Of a DNA stretch of 64,000 bases, positions 1 to 10,443 are shown in pieces. This stretch comes from Solanum dulcamara (lineage: Eukaryota; Streptophyta; Magnoliopsida; Solanales; Solanaceae): NCBI RefSeq assembly GCF_947179165.1, contig NC_077245.1, positions 48,013,286-48,077,285 on the forward strand. The letters run 5' to 3'. The notes beneath the pieces are model-generated. The model was not told the DNA's origin and did no database searches. It worked only from the letters and a program-made list of their open reading frames with translations. The translations under genes were made by a program, and so were the position numbers. Positions within the stretch are counted from its first letter, which is position 1; every line of letters begins with the position of its first letter.

Positions 1-917
1 GAAAATTTATGACAATAGCTTGTACTTGAAATTAAGGTAAGACATGAATGCATGATCAATTGATTTGAAAACCATGAAATTTACTTGAAAACATGCATGA
101 TCATAAACTTTCTTTTAGCCTATACATAATTCATATAGATAATATCCTTTGAAAGTATAATTGAAAAATAATCATAATTTACATCATGAACCCTAGAAAT
201 CAAAATATGAGGATTTATGGAAAAACTCTTCAATTTAATGCAATAACCATCAATTTATATCAAAATAGACTCATAATAATAATTTGAATCATAATTCATG
301 CAATTGTAGTAGAGATCATAATGCCCATAAAATACCATACTTTAATTTAATAGAAAACTTGAGAAATTGAATGGGCTTCATGGATGAAGAAATCCATGAA
401 TCAATACCTACATACCTTAAGTAAGAAGACCAAATAATTTGGAAGAACTTGAGAGTTTTGATGGAGAGCTTGAGTGAATTTATTTGAAGTCTTCAATGGA
501 GTCCTTGAGAGTCTTTTGTAGAGAGAGAAATATTTGAGTAGGTGAATTGTAGAAGAATGAATAGAATTAGAAGTTTAGGTTAATTTATAGAGTTGAGTTA
601 GGTCCTAAAAATGTCTAGGTTCATTAGCTAATAATTTGGGAAAAGTCTAAAATGCCCTTACTAAAAATCTAGCTCGGCCAGAAAACCCTTGCCAGGTCTG
701 CGACGCGGACCTTTCTGTTTTGTGAATTTTCTTGAGAAATCTATCTTTCGATCTACGGATCCTAAAAATCCATCGAGACTATTTTACTACAGGTTTTGAC
801 CCCCTAATCGATATTCCGAATTGGATTTTTTAAAAAGATTAAGGATAACGCATTACATGAGCAGCCTATTCCCAAGGCATTCTTAAGGCACTTATGAGCA
901 TTTTGAGGGATGTTACA
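1..917 (-). mobile_element. Gypsy-type LTR 'T', 5' portion, cut by the window edge
   Basis: On the minus strand this begins with TGTAACATCC, the same start as the LTRs at 10444-12402 and 27925-30378, and follows them closely to the window edge. It is non-coding. It sits inside pararetroviral RNase H sequence: the five bases on its right are ATTAT (ATAAT read on the minus strand), which match the duplicated bases at the far end of the LTR at 30378. The remaining ~1.1 kb should lie to the left of the window. Confidence 0.8.
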
Positions 918-1420
918 ATTATATATTGATATTATGTCCCTAAAGTTAAGCCATCTTCTCTTACTATTAGCTTTACTATTTATGGTCTGATGAAATTTAA
1001 CTATGGCTTCACAGTTTGTCCCTTACTAATACTTCATCTTTATTTAAGATATATAATTTAAAGCTATTAAATCTGTATATTATTGCTAGTACTTCGGCGT
1101 CTATACTACACATATTTACTTTTTCTTTATATTGACCACGTTGGTATGCACATTTTCTTTCTTCATTTTTATTACTATATTTATTAGGTCTAACTTTTTG
1201 AATGGCTCCCCATCCTAACTTACTTCCATCTGTCTGGACTATTAAATAATCTGATTCTAAGGGGATTTTTTAATCTAGTATATTTTTAACTTTTTCTTAT
1301 ATTTGCTATATTAATTTAATATCTTCTATATTAAAATATTTTTCTCCTTTACTTCCTGTCTTTGCATATAGAGGTCCTGCTATTTTTCCTAAATTTTGAA
1401 TAAAATCTCTTGCATTATTT
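918..1420 (-). pseudogene. Endogenous pararetrovirus copy B, RNase H region fragment
   Basis: This is a near-duplicate of the minus-strand stretch 7145-7645 in copy A, which lies between the reverse transcriptase and the downstream ORF of the caulimovirid. It is broken on its 3' coding side by the LTR ending at 917 and on its 5' coding side by an RTE LINE at 1421. The missing last part of RNase H reappears on the plus strand at 30379-30449. It is full of stops and non-functional. Confidence 0.8.
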
Positions 1421-1821
1421 ACAACAACAACAACAACAACAACAACCCAGTGAAATCCCACAACATGGGGTCTGGGGAGGGTAGAATGTACGCAGACCTT
1501 ACTCCTACCAAGGTAGGACGGCTGTTTCCTGGAGACCCTCGGCTCAGTAAAAGCATAAATGCATAAAAAAAATGTTAGATAAGAATAGAAAATTAAAAGC
1601 TTTATGAGAAAAACAACAAACAAATAACGAATAGATAACAAATAAATACAAATAACAAATAATGATTAAATAAATAATGAAATAGTCACAGGTAAAATTG
1701 AGTAATCAAAGCATAGAAAGTAATAAATAATAACAGAAATAACAGAAATCAGAAGTCAAAGCGCAAGATATCGTAATGCACTACTACGCCTATGAATAGA
1801 GAAGAATAACGAGACTATGAA

Positions 1822-2514
1822 CTAGCCTTCTACCCTAATGTGGGTCCTCCACACCCTCCTATCTAAGGTCATGTTCTCCGTAAGCTGTAACTGCGTCATG
1901 TCCTGTCTAATCACCTCTCCCCAATACTTCTTCGGCCTACCCCTACCTCTTCTGTAACCATCCATGGCCAGCCTCTCACACCTCCGCACTGGGGCATCTG
2001 TGTCTCTCCTCTTCACATGTCCATACCATCTCAGTCGCATTTCCCGCATCTTGTCTTCCACGGAGGCCACTCCTACCTTGTTCCGAATAGCCTCATTTCT
2101 AATCCTATCACTCTTGGTGTGCCCACACATCCATCTCAACATTCTCATCTCAGCAACTTTCATCTTTTGAATGTGAGAAGTCTTAACTGGCCAACACTCC
2201 GCCCCATACAGCATAGCCAGTCTAACCACCACTTTGTAGAACTTGCCCTTAAGTTTTGGTGGCACATTCTTGTCACATAGCACTCCGGAAGCGAGCCTCC
2301 ATTTCATCCACCCTACCCCAATACGATGTGTGACATCATCGTCAATCTTCCCGCTGCCTTGCATGATAGACCCAAGATACTTGCAACTACTTCTCTTTTG
2401 GATGGCCTGTGCACCAAGCCTAACTTCAACGCCAACCTCCTGAGGTGTCTCACTGAACTTGTACTCTAAGTACTCTGTCTTTGTCCTACTCAACTTAAAC
2501 CCTTTAGACTCCAA
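1822..2514 (-). CDS. RTE LINE ORF, C-terminal region
   Basis: This 230-residue frame continues the RT frame after one stop codon. It contains the thumb/C-terminal part typical of RTE ORFs: a basic region around [18 protein letters not shown], the [11 protein letters not shown] segment, and the helix-rich region [18 protein letters not shown]. The listed start methionine is only the first Met after the stop, not a true start. With one stop-codon change the whole truncated ORF would be continuous, so this insertion is probably younger than the virus DNA that it interrupts. Confidence 0.8.
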   Translation of the reverse strand: MESKGFKLSRTKTEYLEYKFSETPQEVGVEVRLGAQAIQKRSSCKYLGSIMQGSGKIDDDVTHRIGVGWMKWRLASGVLCDKNVPPKLKGKFYKVVVRLAMLYGAECWPVKTSHIQKMKVAEMRMLRWMCGHTKSDRIRNEAIRNKVGVASVEDKMREMRLRWYGHVKRRDTDAPVRRCERLAMDGYRRGRGRPKKYWGEVIRQDMTQLQLTENMTLDRRVWRTHIRVEG

Positions 2515-2523
2515 GGTATGTCT

Positions 2524-3576
2524 CTAATCCTCCAGCTTAGCGTTAACTCCGCGGCGAGTCTCATCGATCAGGACTATGTCATCCGCGAAAAGCATACACC
2601 ATGGCACCGCACCTTGAATTTGTCGCGTTAATCCATCTATCACCAAGGCAAATAAAAAAGGACTAAGAGCTGATCCTTGATGCAACCCCATCACCACTGG
2701 GAAGTGCTCTGAGTCCCCTCCTACTGTCCTTACCCTGGTTTTGGCTCCCTCGTACATGTCCTTGATCACCCTAATGTATGCCATAGGTACACCTTTAGCC
2801 TCCAAACATGTCCATAGTATTTCTCTTGGGACTTTATTATAAGCCTTTTCTAGGTCGATGAATACCATATGCAAGTCCCTCTTCCTCTCCCTATGCTGCT
2901 CCACCAGTCTCCTCATAAGATGGATGGCTTCTGTAATTGAGCGTCCCAGCATAAATCCAAACTGGTTCTCTAAAATAGACACGTCTCTCCTCACCCTCAT
3001 CTCTACCACTCTTTCCCACAGTTTCATAGTATGGCTTAGTAGCTTAATACCTCTATAGTTGTTGCAACTCTGGATATCCCCTTTATTTTTATATAGAGGG
3101 ATCATTATGCTCGACCTCCATTCTTCGGGCATCGTTGCCGTTTTAAAGATGACATTAAATAACCTAGCCAACCACTCCAAACCTACCGAGCTCGTGCTCT
3201 TCCAAAATTCCCCAGGAATCTCGTCAGGTCCGGTTGCTCTTCCCCAGCGCATCCTATGAACGACACTCTTAACCTCCTCGACCTTAATACTCCTGCAATA
3301 CCCAAAATCGCAATGCCTCCCTGTATGTTCTAAATCTCCCAACACAAAGTCTCTGTCCCCTTCCTCATTCAAGAGTTTATGGAAATAGGACTGCCATCTC
3401 TGTTTAATGAGGGTCTCGTCTACCAATACTTTTCCATGCTCGTCCTTAATGCACTTCACTTGGTCTACATCGCGTGCCCTTCTCTCCCGCGCCCTAGCTA
3501 GCCTGAACAATTTTCTATCCCCACCTTTCTCTTCTAGTTCAGCATAAAGGCGTTCAAAAGCTGTTGTTTTTGCCGT
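2524..3576 (-). CDS. RTE LINE reverse transcriptase (N-terminal truncated)
   Basis: The open frame runs without a stop from 3732 to 2524, but only the part inside the LINE (up to 3576) belongs to it; the first ~52 codons are read-through from virus sequence. Visible RT landmarks are [11 protein letters not shown], the [13 protein letters not shown] block (usually EKAYDRVPR in this family; here N replaces the first catalytic D), [13 protein letters not shown] and the core FADDIVL motif with its two catalytic aspartates. The product would copy the LINE RNA at a nicked target site. A single TAG at about 2527-2529 separates it from the C-terminal frame that follows. The lost D makes activity unlikely. 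Confidence 0.85.
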   Translation of the reverse strand, partial: TAKTTAFERLYAELEEKGGDRKLFRLARARERRARDVDQVKCIKDEHGKVLVDETLIKQRWQSYFHKLLNEEGDRDFVLGDLEHTGRHCDFGYCRSIKVEEVKSVVHRMRWGRATGPDEIPGEFWKSTSSVGLEWLARLFNVIFKTATMPEEWRSSIMIPLYKNKGDIQSCNNYRGIKLLSHTMKLWERVVEMRVRRDVSILENQFGFMLGRSITEAIHLMRRLVEQHRERKRDLHMVFIDLEKAYNKVPREILWTCLEAKGVPMAYIRVIKDMYEGAKTRVRTVGGDSEHFPVVMGLHQGSALSPFLFALVIDGLTRQIQGAVPWCMLFADDIVLIDETRRGVNAKLED

Positions 3577-3690
3577 TACAAGGCCTAAAAATATTTGTAA
3601 GTCTTTTGTATTATCCAATTTGTCTGGCATATCTAATACCCTTTTTGTTATGTGTGGTTGTAATTTTATTTTTTCGTCTCCTAAAGAATT
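3577..3690 (-). pseudogene. Pararetrovirus copy B, RT to RNase H linker fragment
   Basis: This matches the minus-strand copy A at 7647-7755 with scattered differences. It resumes the viral sequence on the far side of the RTE LINE. At about 3690 the match on this strand ends and plus-strand RT sequence begins, forming a head-to-head junction. Confidence 0.8.
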
Positions 3691-4227
3691 ATTAAAACTA
3701 GAAGTAATAAGAACATCTACCTCTAAGCACAAGTCTTCTGCATTTATGGTAAGAAACCGTAGCGAACAAGTAAGAGAAAAGGCTAAAATGGTGATAAATT
3801 ATAGAAGACTAAATGACAATACTAGAACAGATGCATATAAGTTACCAAATAAAAATGAATTAATCAATAAAATACAAGATAAAAAATTATTTAGCAAATT
3901 TGATTGTAAATCCAGATACTGGCAGGTTAAAATGCATCCAGAAAGCGTAAAATGGATAGAATTAATTTGTCCTGAAAGACATTTTGAATGGCTACCTATG
4001 TCTTTTGGTTTAAAAACAGCGCCGCCTATTTTTCAAAGAAAAATAGACGATATGTTTGGAGACTACAAAATTTTGTATTAGTCTATGTAGATGATATCTT
4101 AGTATTTAGTAAAGATATCCATGAACATTTAGGACATCTACAAACAATTTTCAGACTATTTTTAAAATATAAAATAATAATTAGTAAAAAGAAAATGGAA
4201 TTATGTAAGACACATATAAACTTCCAG
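3691..4227 (+). pseudogene. Pararetrovirus reverse transcriptase fragment, inverted
   Basis: On the plus strand this encodes the caulimovirid RT from the [18 protein letters not shown] block through [22 protein letters not shown] and FGLKTAPPIFQRK to the catalytic YVDDILVFS box. It is broken by a frameshift near 4060-4080 just before YVDD. The same region is on the minus strand at 7760-8300 in copy A. Its orientation is opposite to every other viral piece up to 15.6 kb. Its end abuts, with a gap of about ten bases in viral coordinates, the start of the fragment at 3577-3690, so it looks like one broken RT whose halves now point in opposite directions. Confidence 0.85.
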
Positions 4228-4239
4228 ACTGTCTAAGCT

Positions 4240-4745
4240 TAAGTCTATACTATATCTCTTCGTGTATCCAATTTTGTCTTAATTTTATTCTATTTATGTA
4301 TTCTAATGGCATAAATAATATTATCCTAAAGGAACCAATTGAAGTATGTCTTTGTAGCGTTTTATTCTGATATTTGAGTATTCTATGTTTTGTTCAATAT
4401 TTTCTAATTCTCTAAACAGATATCATGTATGTGTGTTTTCTTTTATAGAGGATAAAATTTCTCTTAGTCTATGGTCTGTGTTTGTTAATTCTGATTTATG
4501 ATTTTGTTACATTGCAGAACGATGGGTGTTTCTTCATAATCTATATCTTGCTCGTGCTTTAAGTTGTATAACAAATTTATATTCAAATCGAGATATTATA
4601 TCAATAAACTGGTCTAGTCTACAGTTATCTTCTTTTGTATGATTTCATCTTTTATATTCCCAATATAAACTCTACAATTTGTCCTTTGTCTCTTTAAACG
4701 CCTTAATATTTTTTAATGGTCGTCTCATTTAGTGTTCTCAAAAAC
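4240..4745 (-). pseudogene. Viral sequence after primer site, probable start of ORF1
   Basis: Just downstream of the primer-binding site on the minus strand there are broken frames rich in Lys, Glu and Ile (for example HRLREILSSIKENTHT and RELENIEQNIEYSNIRIKRY), suggesting a helical or coiled-coil protein. It is interrupted by stops and ends abruptly at 4236 against the inverted RT fragment. The assignment to viral ORF1 rests on position only. Confidence 0.5.
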
Positions 4746-4750
4746 TTCTT

Positions 4751-4762
4751 GCTCTGATATCA
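4751..4762 (-). other. Viral primer-binding site (tRNA-Met)
   Basis: Read on the minus strand this is TGATATCAGAGC, 11 of 12 bases matching TGGTATCAGAGC, which pairs with the 3' end of initiator tRNA-Met in caulimoviruses and many plant LTR elements. It lies about 0.65 kb downstream of the TATA box and after the poly(A) signals, the arrangement expected of a pararetroviral leader. Confidence 0.7.
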
Positions 4763-5269
4763 AATTAAAATCGTTTAGATAAATAAGGTGATTTAGATAT
4801 GTAATATGTGGATTCGATGTGGATTATCGATATTGTAAATCTTACTCAGTACCCCCTCTCTCTTTTAGTCTTATCATGTTTGTCAGTGATGTATATCCAG
4901 AATTTCCCCATTTTTACTTCTTTTATTTTTATCTTACCCTGTTCATCTCTTCCTCTTAATCTAAGTTCTTAACAACTTCTTTTTTAACCATACCCCGGAT
5001 ATATGTCTGGCAATAAATTCGTCCTTTGTTAATTAAGCGGACTTTCAAGACCAAGAATTCTAGAAATTTATAGGTTAATCCATGCTCGTTATTAAGAAAT
5101 TAAGAGGTTAACCATATACTAAGGGTAACGTATTAAAACTGTACAGCAGTAAATAAAAATAGTAAATCAAAGTAATAACATATTTTTTGGGGAAACTTGG
5201 GTATAAAACATCATAAAACTTACATGATTTAATTGAGAGAGGTTTCCCTTTCGGGAACCCCGACACTTC

Positions 5270-5289
5270 TTTATTACACAAGCTTTATT
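5270..5289 (-). terminator. Viral poly(A) signals (two AATAAA)
   Basis: Two AATAAA hexamers on the minus strand (5270-5275 and 5284-5289) lie about 130-150 bases downstream of the viral TATA box. In caulimovirids the signal is passed once near the start and used at the second pass to make a terminally redundant RNA; the spacing here fits. Confidence 0.6.
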
Positions 5290-5416
5290 ATACAATAGAG
5301 GTAGTGGGGTTTAGGATAGGAGCAAAGAACATAGAAGAAAGGAATTGAAGGTTGAAGGTAGGTTTTTTCTTAAGTTGTTCTCTCTATCTTATTTTTTGCA
5401 CACACACAACTATCTC

Positions 5417-5423
5417 TTATATA
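5417..5423 (-). promoter_or_regulatory. Pararetroviral promoter TATA box
   Basis: CCTATATAAGAGA on the minus strand is a strong plant TATA box in the intergenic region between the last viral ORF and the primer site. The expected transcription start would be about 30 bases downstream, in the GTTGTGTGTGTGC stretch. Whether it is still active is unknown. Confidence 0.6.
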
Positions 5424-6134
5424 GGCATAAGATATGAGAAATGAAAGGTTTTAAAATAAGCTACGTGGCCCAAATATTGATGGCTGACAGACTAGGATAA
5501 GATTTTTTAATAATGCATGTCAGGTGCTCTGTGGGCCCCATCATCACATGCATTATTAATATCTTTTTATCCTACGGACAGACGCGTGCTTCAACAGTTT
5601 TTCCCTCTTTTGGAGGGTAGTGATAAAGTGAAATCACTCACTCTTACAGGACAATTGTGGGCATACCCACATGGCACACTAATATAGATTACTTTTTACA
5701 TTAAATTCGATGGTATTTCTTTTTCCACATGTCTTATCTTCTTATGGTATTTCTCCTATTATCTTCGTGTTCTTATCCTTTGGTATTATCTTCTGATTTA
5801 AGTATCTAAATTGTGTAAGACAATAGAATCAAAACTTATTCCTGAGTCATCATCTTCATATGAGTCCTGAGCATCTTGATAATTACTTTCATATTCACGT
5901 TCGTCTGAACTTGGAGTTCTAATTGGACTGTTTACTTCTTCGTCTGAATTTGGAACTAATCTATCATTACTTAGATTGGACCGTCTTTGCTAATAATATA
6001 TTTATCTTGTTTTGATTTTTGAAGAACTATTCTAGAGTCTGTTTAATTATGGCTTCTATTTTATCATTTTTTTTCTTTTTAGAAATTATGCTTTTCCGAG
6101 AGTTGTCTTTTTGAAAGGATTTAGGTAGTTTTCT

Positions 6135-7047
6135 TCATGAGGAAGAACACCCCTTATCTTCACTTTTTGGCAAAGTGAAAGCCATTAACAGGTTTGATGG
6201 GTCTTTATCGGCTACCGTTTGAACTGGACTAGCTGTATCTTTATCCGATACAATGGATTTCTTAGCATTCAGAGGGGAATGCACACCCTTCTCATCTATT
6301 TTTAAGTGATATGAAGAACTCATTTCTGGGGTCTGAGTGCTTGTATCAGTCTTAGGAACAAACTTGTTGCTAAATGTCTCAATTTGCTTCATGAGTCTCA
6401 TATTTTCTTGAACGAGGACTTCATTCTTTGCATTAAGTCTTTTGAAAGCCTTCGTCATGGAAGAACAATGGTCACAAAAAATTATTTTTTCTGGGTCTTT
6501 TTGGATATTGTATTGAGGAGTTTGGTTTGGCTTTGTCTTAGGGCTGGAGAAATATAGTAGTTTGGCCCAAGCATTCCTCTTCCATAGTTTAAAGCTTTAG
6601 TAAAATTATTGAAACCTTTAAAAAGTGGATTTTTAATTCCATTTATTGAGTCTACTACTTCAATCCAAGTCTGAAAAACTCTATTTGTCTTTCATGTATA
6701 ACAACATAATATTTAACTTTATTCTCTCTACGTTTATCTGAAAAGTATTGACATAGAGCATTAGTAGCTGCAATAAAATGTTTAGTGTCTTTCTTGTTAT
6801 AGGCTATCCATAAATTGTCTACTAAACACTTCTGAGATTTATCTAAGATACAATCTAGCATTATTCTGAATGATAGATTACACCGAGGATAGAAAATTAA
6901 ATTGAATTTTCCAAAGTAAATTCTTTCCATCATCTCAACTGAACCTTGAGGTGTAAAATTTATCTTACCTAATAGAGTCTGAGCGTATAAGTTTGGTGGG
7001 ACTATGCCCTTGCCTTTGTCTGCTTGCGATTGGCCAGTTGGTGTCAT
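6135..7047 (-). pseudogene. Viral transactivator/inclusion-body-like protein (P6/TAV)
   Basis: Two frames (6655-7047 and 6135-6458) and the stretch between them form one decayed ORF downstream of RNase H. The KYYVV segment near the end of the first frame, followed in the gap by an ING...NPLFKGF...ALNYG pattern, resembles the RNase H-like core of caulimovirid P6. The second frame is a Lys/Gln/Asn-rich, probably helical region followed by a Ser/Thr/Lys-rich tail. In the family this protein builds inclusion bodies and allows translation of downstream ORFs. The ATG at 7047 follows a short spacer after RNase H. The assignment is by position and motif, without a search. Confidence 0.6.
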
Positions 7048-7099
7048 GCTGAAATAACATCAAATTAGTTAGTTTTAAGTTGTAATCTACTTAATTTAT

Positions 7100-7660
7100 C
7101 AGCTAAATCGTTATCCTTTCCTTTAATATATTCAAACACAATATTATTATATATTGATATTATGTCCATAAAGTTAATCTATCTTCTCTTACTATTAACT
7201 TTACTATTTATGGTCTGATGAAATTTAACTATGGCTTCACAGTTTGTCCCTTACTAATACTTCATCTTTATTTAAGATATATAATTTAAAGCTATTAAGT
7301 CCGTATATTATTGCTAGTACTTCGGCGTTTATACTACTCATATTTCCTTTTTTTTATATTGACCACTTTAGTATGCACATATTCTTTTTTTATTTTTATT
7401 ACTATATTTATTAGGTATGACTTTTTGAATGGCTCCCTATCCTAACTTACTTCCATCTATCTGGACTATTAAATAATCTGATTCTATGGGGATTTTCAAA
7501 TCTGGTATATTTTTAACTTTTTCTTATATTTGCTGTACTAATTTAATATCTTCTATATTAAAATATTTTTATCCTTTACTTCCTGTCTTTGCATATAGAG
7601 GTCCTGCTATTTTTCCTAAATATTGAATAAAATTTCTAGCATAATTTACAAGGCCTAAAA
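7100..7660 (-). pseudogene. Pararetrovirus RNase H domain, copy A
   Basis: This is the C-terminal part of the viral polymerase, which degrades the RNA template. It ends in a VFEYIKGKDNDLADKLSRL block (minus strand, near 7085-7145), the recognisable end of caulimovirid RNase H. Several stops interrupt it. It contains the uninterrupted site (around 7135-7160) where copy B carries the LTR insertion. Confidence 0.75.
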
Positions 7661-8502
7661 TTTTTTGTAGGTCCTTTGTATTATCCAATTTGTTTGGCAT
7701 ATCTAATACCTTTTTTGTTATGTGTGGTTGTAATTTTATTTTTCTGTCTCCTAAAGTTACTTCTGAGAAGTTTATATGTGTCTAACATAATTCCATTTTA
7801 TTTTTACTAATTATTATTCAATATTTTATAAATAGTCTAAAAACTGTTTGTAGATGTCCTAAATGTTCTTGAATATCTTTACTAAATACTAAGATATCAT
7901 CTACATAGACTAATACACAATTTTTGTAGTCTCCAAATATATCGTCCATTTTTCTTTGAAAAATAGGTGGCGTTTAAACCAAAAGGCATAGCTAGCCATT
8001 CAAAATGTCCTTCAGGACAAGTGAATGTTCTCAATTCTATGCTTTTTGGATGCATTTTAACCTGTTAGTAGCCGGATTTACAATCAAATTTGCTAAATAA
8101 TTTTTTACCTTGTATTCTATTGATTAATTCATTTTTATCTAGTAGCTTATATGCATATGTTCTAGTATTGTCATTTAGTCTTTAATAATTTATCACCATT
8201 CTAGCCTTTCCTCTTACTTATTCGGTATGGTTTCTTACCACAAATGCGGCAGACCTGTGCTTAGAGGTAGATCTTCTTATTACTTCTAGTTTTAATAATT
8301 TTTTAATTTGTTCACTAAATTCTTCTGTATCTTCATTGTTTGCCTCTATGGCTGCTATTTTTATGGTATATTCAGGATTAATTATGTCTAGTTTACACAT
8401 GATTTCATTACAACCCCAATGTATTAATGGTTTTTCGCTGATTATTTCCATTTCATTTAATATTGGTACTATGTTATTTAGATCTTTTGGATTTTTTATC
8501 AT
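7661..8502 (-). pseudogene. Pararetrovirus reverse transcriptase, copy A
   Basis: The N-terminal part is an open frame at 8218-8502 (IHWGCNEIMCKLD... to KLEVIRRSTSKHRSAAF). Beyond an in-frame stop at the end of that frame the sequence continues with the palm region, including a LVYVDDILVFS-type box near 7880-7910 with both catalytic aspartates. Stops and frameshifts are present, for example in the segment 7940-8215. The inverted copy at 3691-4227 covers the same domain. Confidence 0.85.
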
Positions 8503-8662
8503 TCCTATCTTATTTATTCCTTTTTGAAAATTATAAAATTTCAGTTTCTATATTTATTAGTGTATAATCTTTTTCTATGTCTTCTAGGTATGATTCTTCT
8601 AGGTAATCATCTTTCTCTTCATATAGTTTTTTAATGAGCAATTAACCTTATCGCCACAGTCG

Positions 8663-9424
8663 TCACAATATGGTGTTGGATTTTTTACTGATCTGGGAGC
8701 CTCTATGTCTTTTATTTGGGATGTTCCTTTTGTGTGAAATTGTATAGTCTATACCGGAGTATAGGTTGTATAACATTATTTCATCTCTAGAAAATAAACA
8801 ACTTTCATTATTTTGTATAAGAAACTGCAATCTTATTACTAGATCCATTTTGATGTCTAAGTCTCGTGCTAATATTTTGTACATAGTGTAGGTTGGTTTG
8901 TAGAACTCATTACATGTATTTATAAAACTTATTTGTGCTTTTTTGATATACTGATCATAAATGTTATAGGTTCCATCCATTTGTATTGCTGATACAGGTT
9001 CTTTTAAAGTTTTCAGAAGGTCTTGTGGCACTATTTTCTTGTTTATGAGACAACTGGTGCATCATGTGTCTACTAGGGCTAGAGTTTCTATTTCTATATC
9101 TTTAATTCTAATTTTAGCTAGTACTTTTATTATTCCAAATTTTTTATCTTCATTAGATATAAGACTACTATTATTTTCTTCAATATTCATAAGTTTTGTC
9201 TCTAATTGGTCTAGATGTATTGTCCCTTGTGTGGATGTGCCATCTATTTCTATTTTTTCTTTTCCTTTCTCTAGAGAAATTAGCCTTTTTTCTAAATCTT
9301 TTATCCGTGTTTCTAATGCTATTAATCTTAGATAAGTTGTTGTGTCTTTAATTTGAGTTTGTTTTTGTTGTTTATTGATTTTTATTTTTAATTTCTCTTC
9401 TATGAAACTAATACATGCTTCCAT
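8663..9424 (-). pseudogene. Pararetrovirus aspartic protease region
   Basis: Upstream of RT on the minus strand there is a helical linker (9250-9424) and then the retropepsin-like start, IETLALVDT. The position that should carry the glycine of the D-T/S-G active site is a TGA stop, after which the frame continues as CTSCLINKKIVPQDLL and on to 8663. The enzyme normally cleaves the viral polyprotein. Both flanking frames are otherwise open for 120 codons each, so the stop in the active site is a striking lesion. Confidence 0.75.
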
Positions 9425-9499
9425 ATAATATTTTTGACATTTAGCTCTATTTACCTTGCTAGGGTACCATTTACATATATTATACTGATTACTATCTAT

Positions 9500-10443
9500 T
9501 CATTTTTTTCTTTCAAAATTATGATTACATTCTTGAACTATATTCATCATAGTACTTATTTGTAAATTTTCTAGGTTTAATTCATTTATTTCTAATGCTA
9601 TTTCATTAATTAGATTATCTTCTTCCGAATCAGATGAATCTGATTGGTTCATTTCTTCTACATCAATACTCATAATAGAGTATATGATTTCAGTGTCTGA
9701 CATGTATTCATCTACATTTAAAAAGGTTTCTTGAAGGTCTTTTATTAATTGAGAATTTCTAGTTCTACTGTTATTTCTTTTGGGACATATATTTGCTAAA
9801 TGTTCTATACTTCCACAAGAATAACATTCTAATTTATTTTTATAGTTCCTATCATTTCTATGTTTTCTAACATGTCTGTCTTTATTTAAGTGTGGCTTTT
9901 TGGCTGAAGATTTACGCAAGTAGTATTTCTTACGTTTGTATGATTTTTGATTGTAAGAAGATCGTCTTTTGTATTTCTTTTACTTGTGTTGTTCTTTATC
10001 ATAACTTTGAGTTGTATATATCATTGTTTTACAGAAATTCATTTTATTTCATTTTAATTGTTTCTGTATTGTATGTTGGTACATTTTTCTTGTAATATTT
10101 TCATGACATGTTGTATTTTTTGTCCTATAGACCATAAGACTGCAGGGTTTTGAACTACACCTTCTCTTTTGTACCATCTTTCTTCTATTTCTCTTCCTAA
10201 AGCTCCGAGTAGTTTATGGAATAACCTCTTTCCTAGTTCTTCATCAAAAGTATTTCCACTAATGGTACAATAGTAGAAATAGTCTTTTAGAAAGTTTTTT
10301 GGAATATAACCAATTTGAAATACTTAATTGTTCTAATTTTATTACAGTACTTCTTTGTGATGCTACTAAACCACTATTTGGATCTTCTCCTGTTAAGAGA
10401 ACGTGTATTTTATTTGTAAAATTATATGGGTTTGGTCCTAAGT
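9500..10443 (-). pseudogene. Pararetrovirus coat protein, C-terminal part with zinc finger
   Basis: The C-terminal frame (9500-9919) has a Lys/Arg/His-rich region, the finger CYSCGSIEHLANIC (C-x2-C-x4-H-x4-C), and an acidic tail (SDSSDSEED). This is the hallmark of caulimovirid coat proteins, where the basic region and finger bind nucleic acid. Upstream of 9919 the frame is disturbed up to the solo LTR at 10444, and the rest of the protein lies at 12403-13338. Confidence 0.8.

Larger units (their letters stand above)
1421..3576 (-). mobile_element. RTE-type LINE, 5'-truncated, in pararetroviral DNA
   Basis: A non-LTR retrotransposon in minus orientation. It ends in a (TTG)n tail, seen on the plus strand as AAC repeats at 1421-1448, preceded by the conserved 3' region also found at 59957 and 62602. 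The body encodes the RTE reverse transcriptase and C-terminal part; the endonuclease is missing, as is usual for 5'-truncated LINE copies. The target site TTACA is present on both sides, and the uninterrupted site is visible in copy A at about 7645-7660. It is the best-preserved coding TE in the left half. Confidence 0.9.

Noticed and set aside
1306..1641. 111-codon minus ORF with a valine run
   Set aside because: The valine run is the (GTT)n tail of the RTE LINE; the frame crosses LINE and virus sequence.
3620..3690. Start of the plus ORF 3620-4081
   Set aside because: The first ~24 codons lie in minus-strand viral sequence; true RT homology on this strand starts at about 3691.
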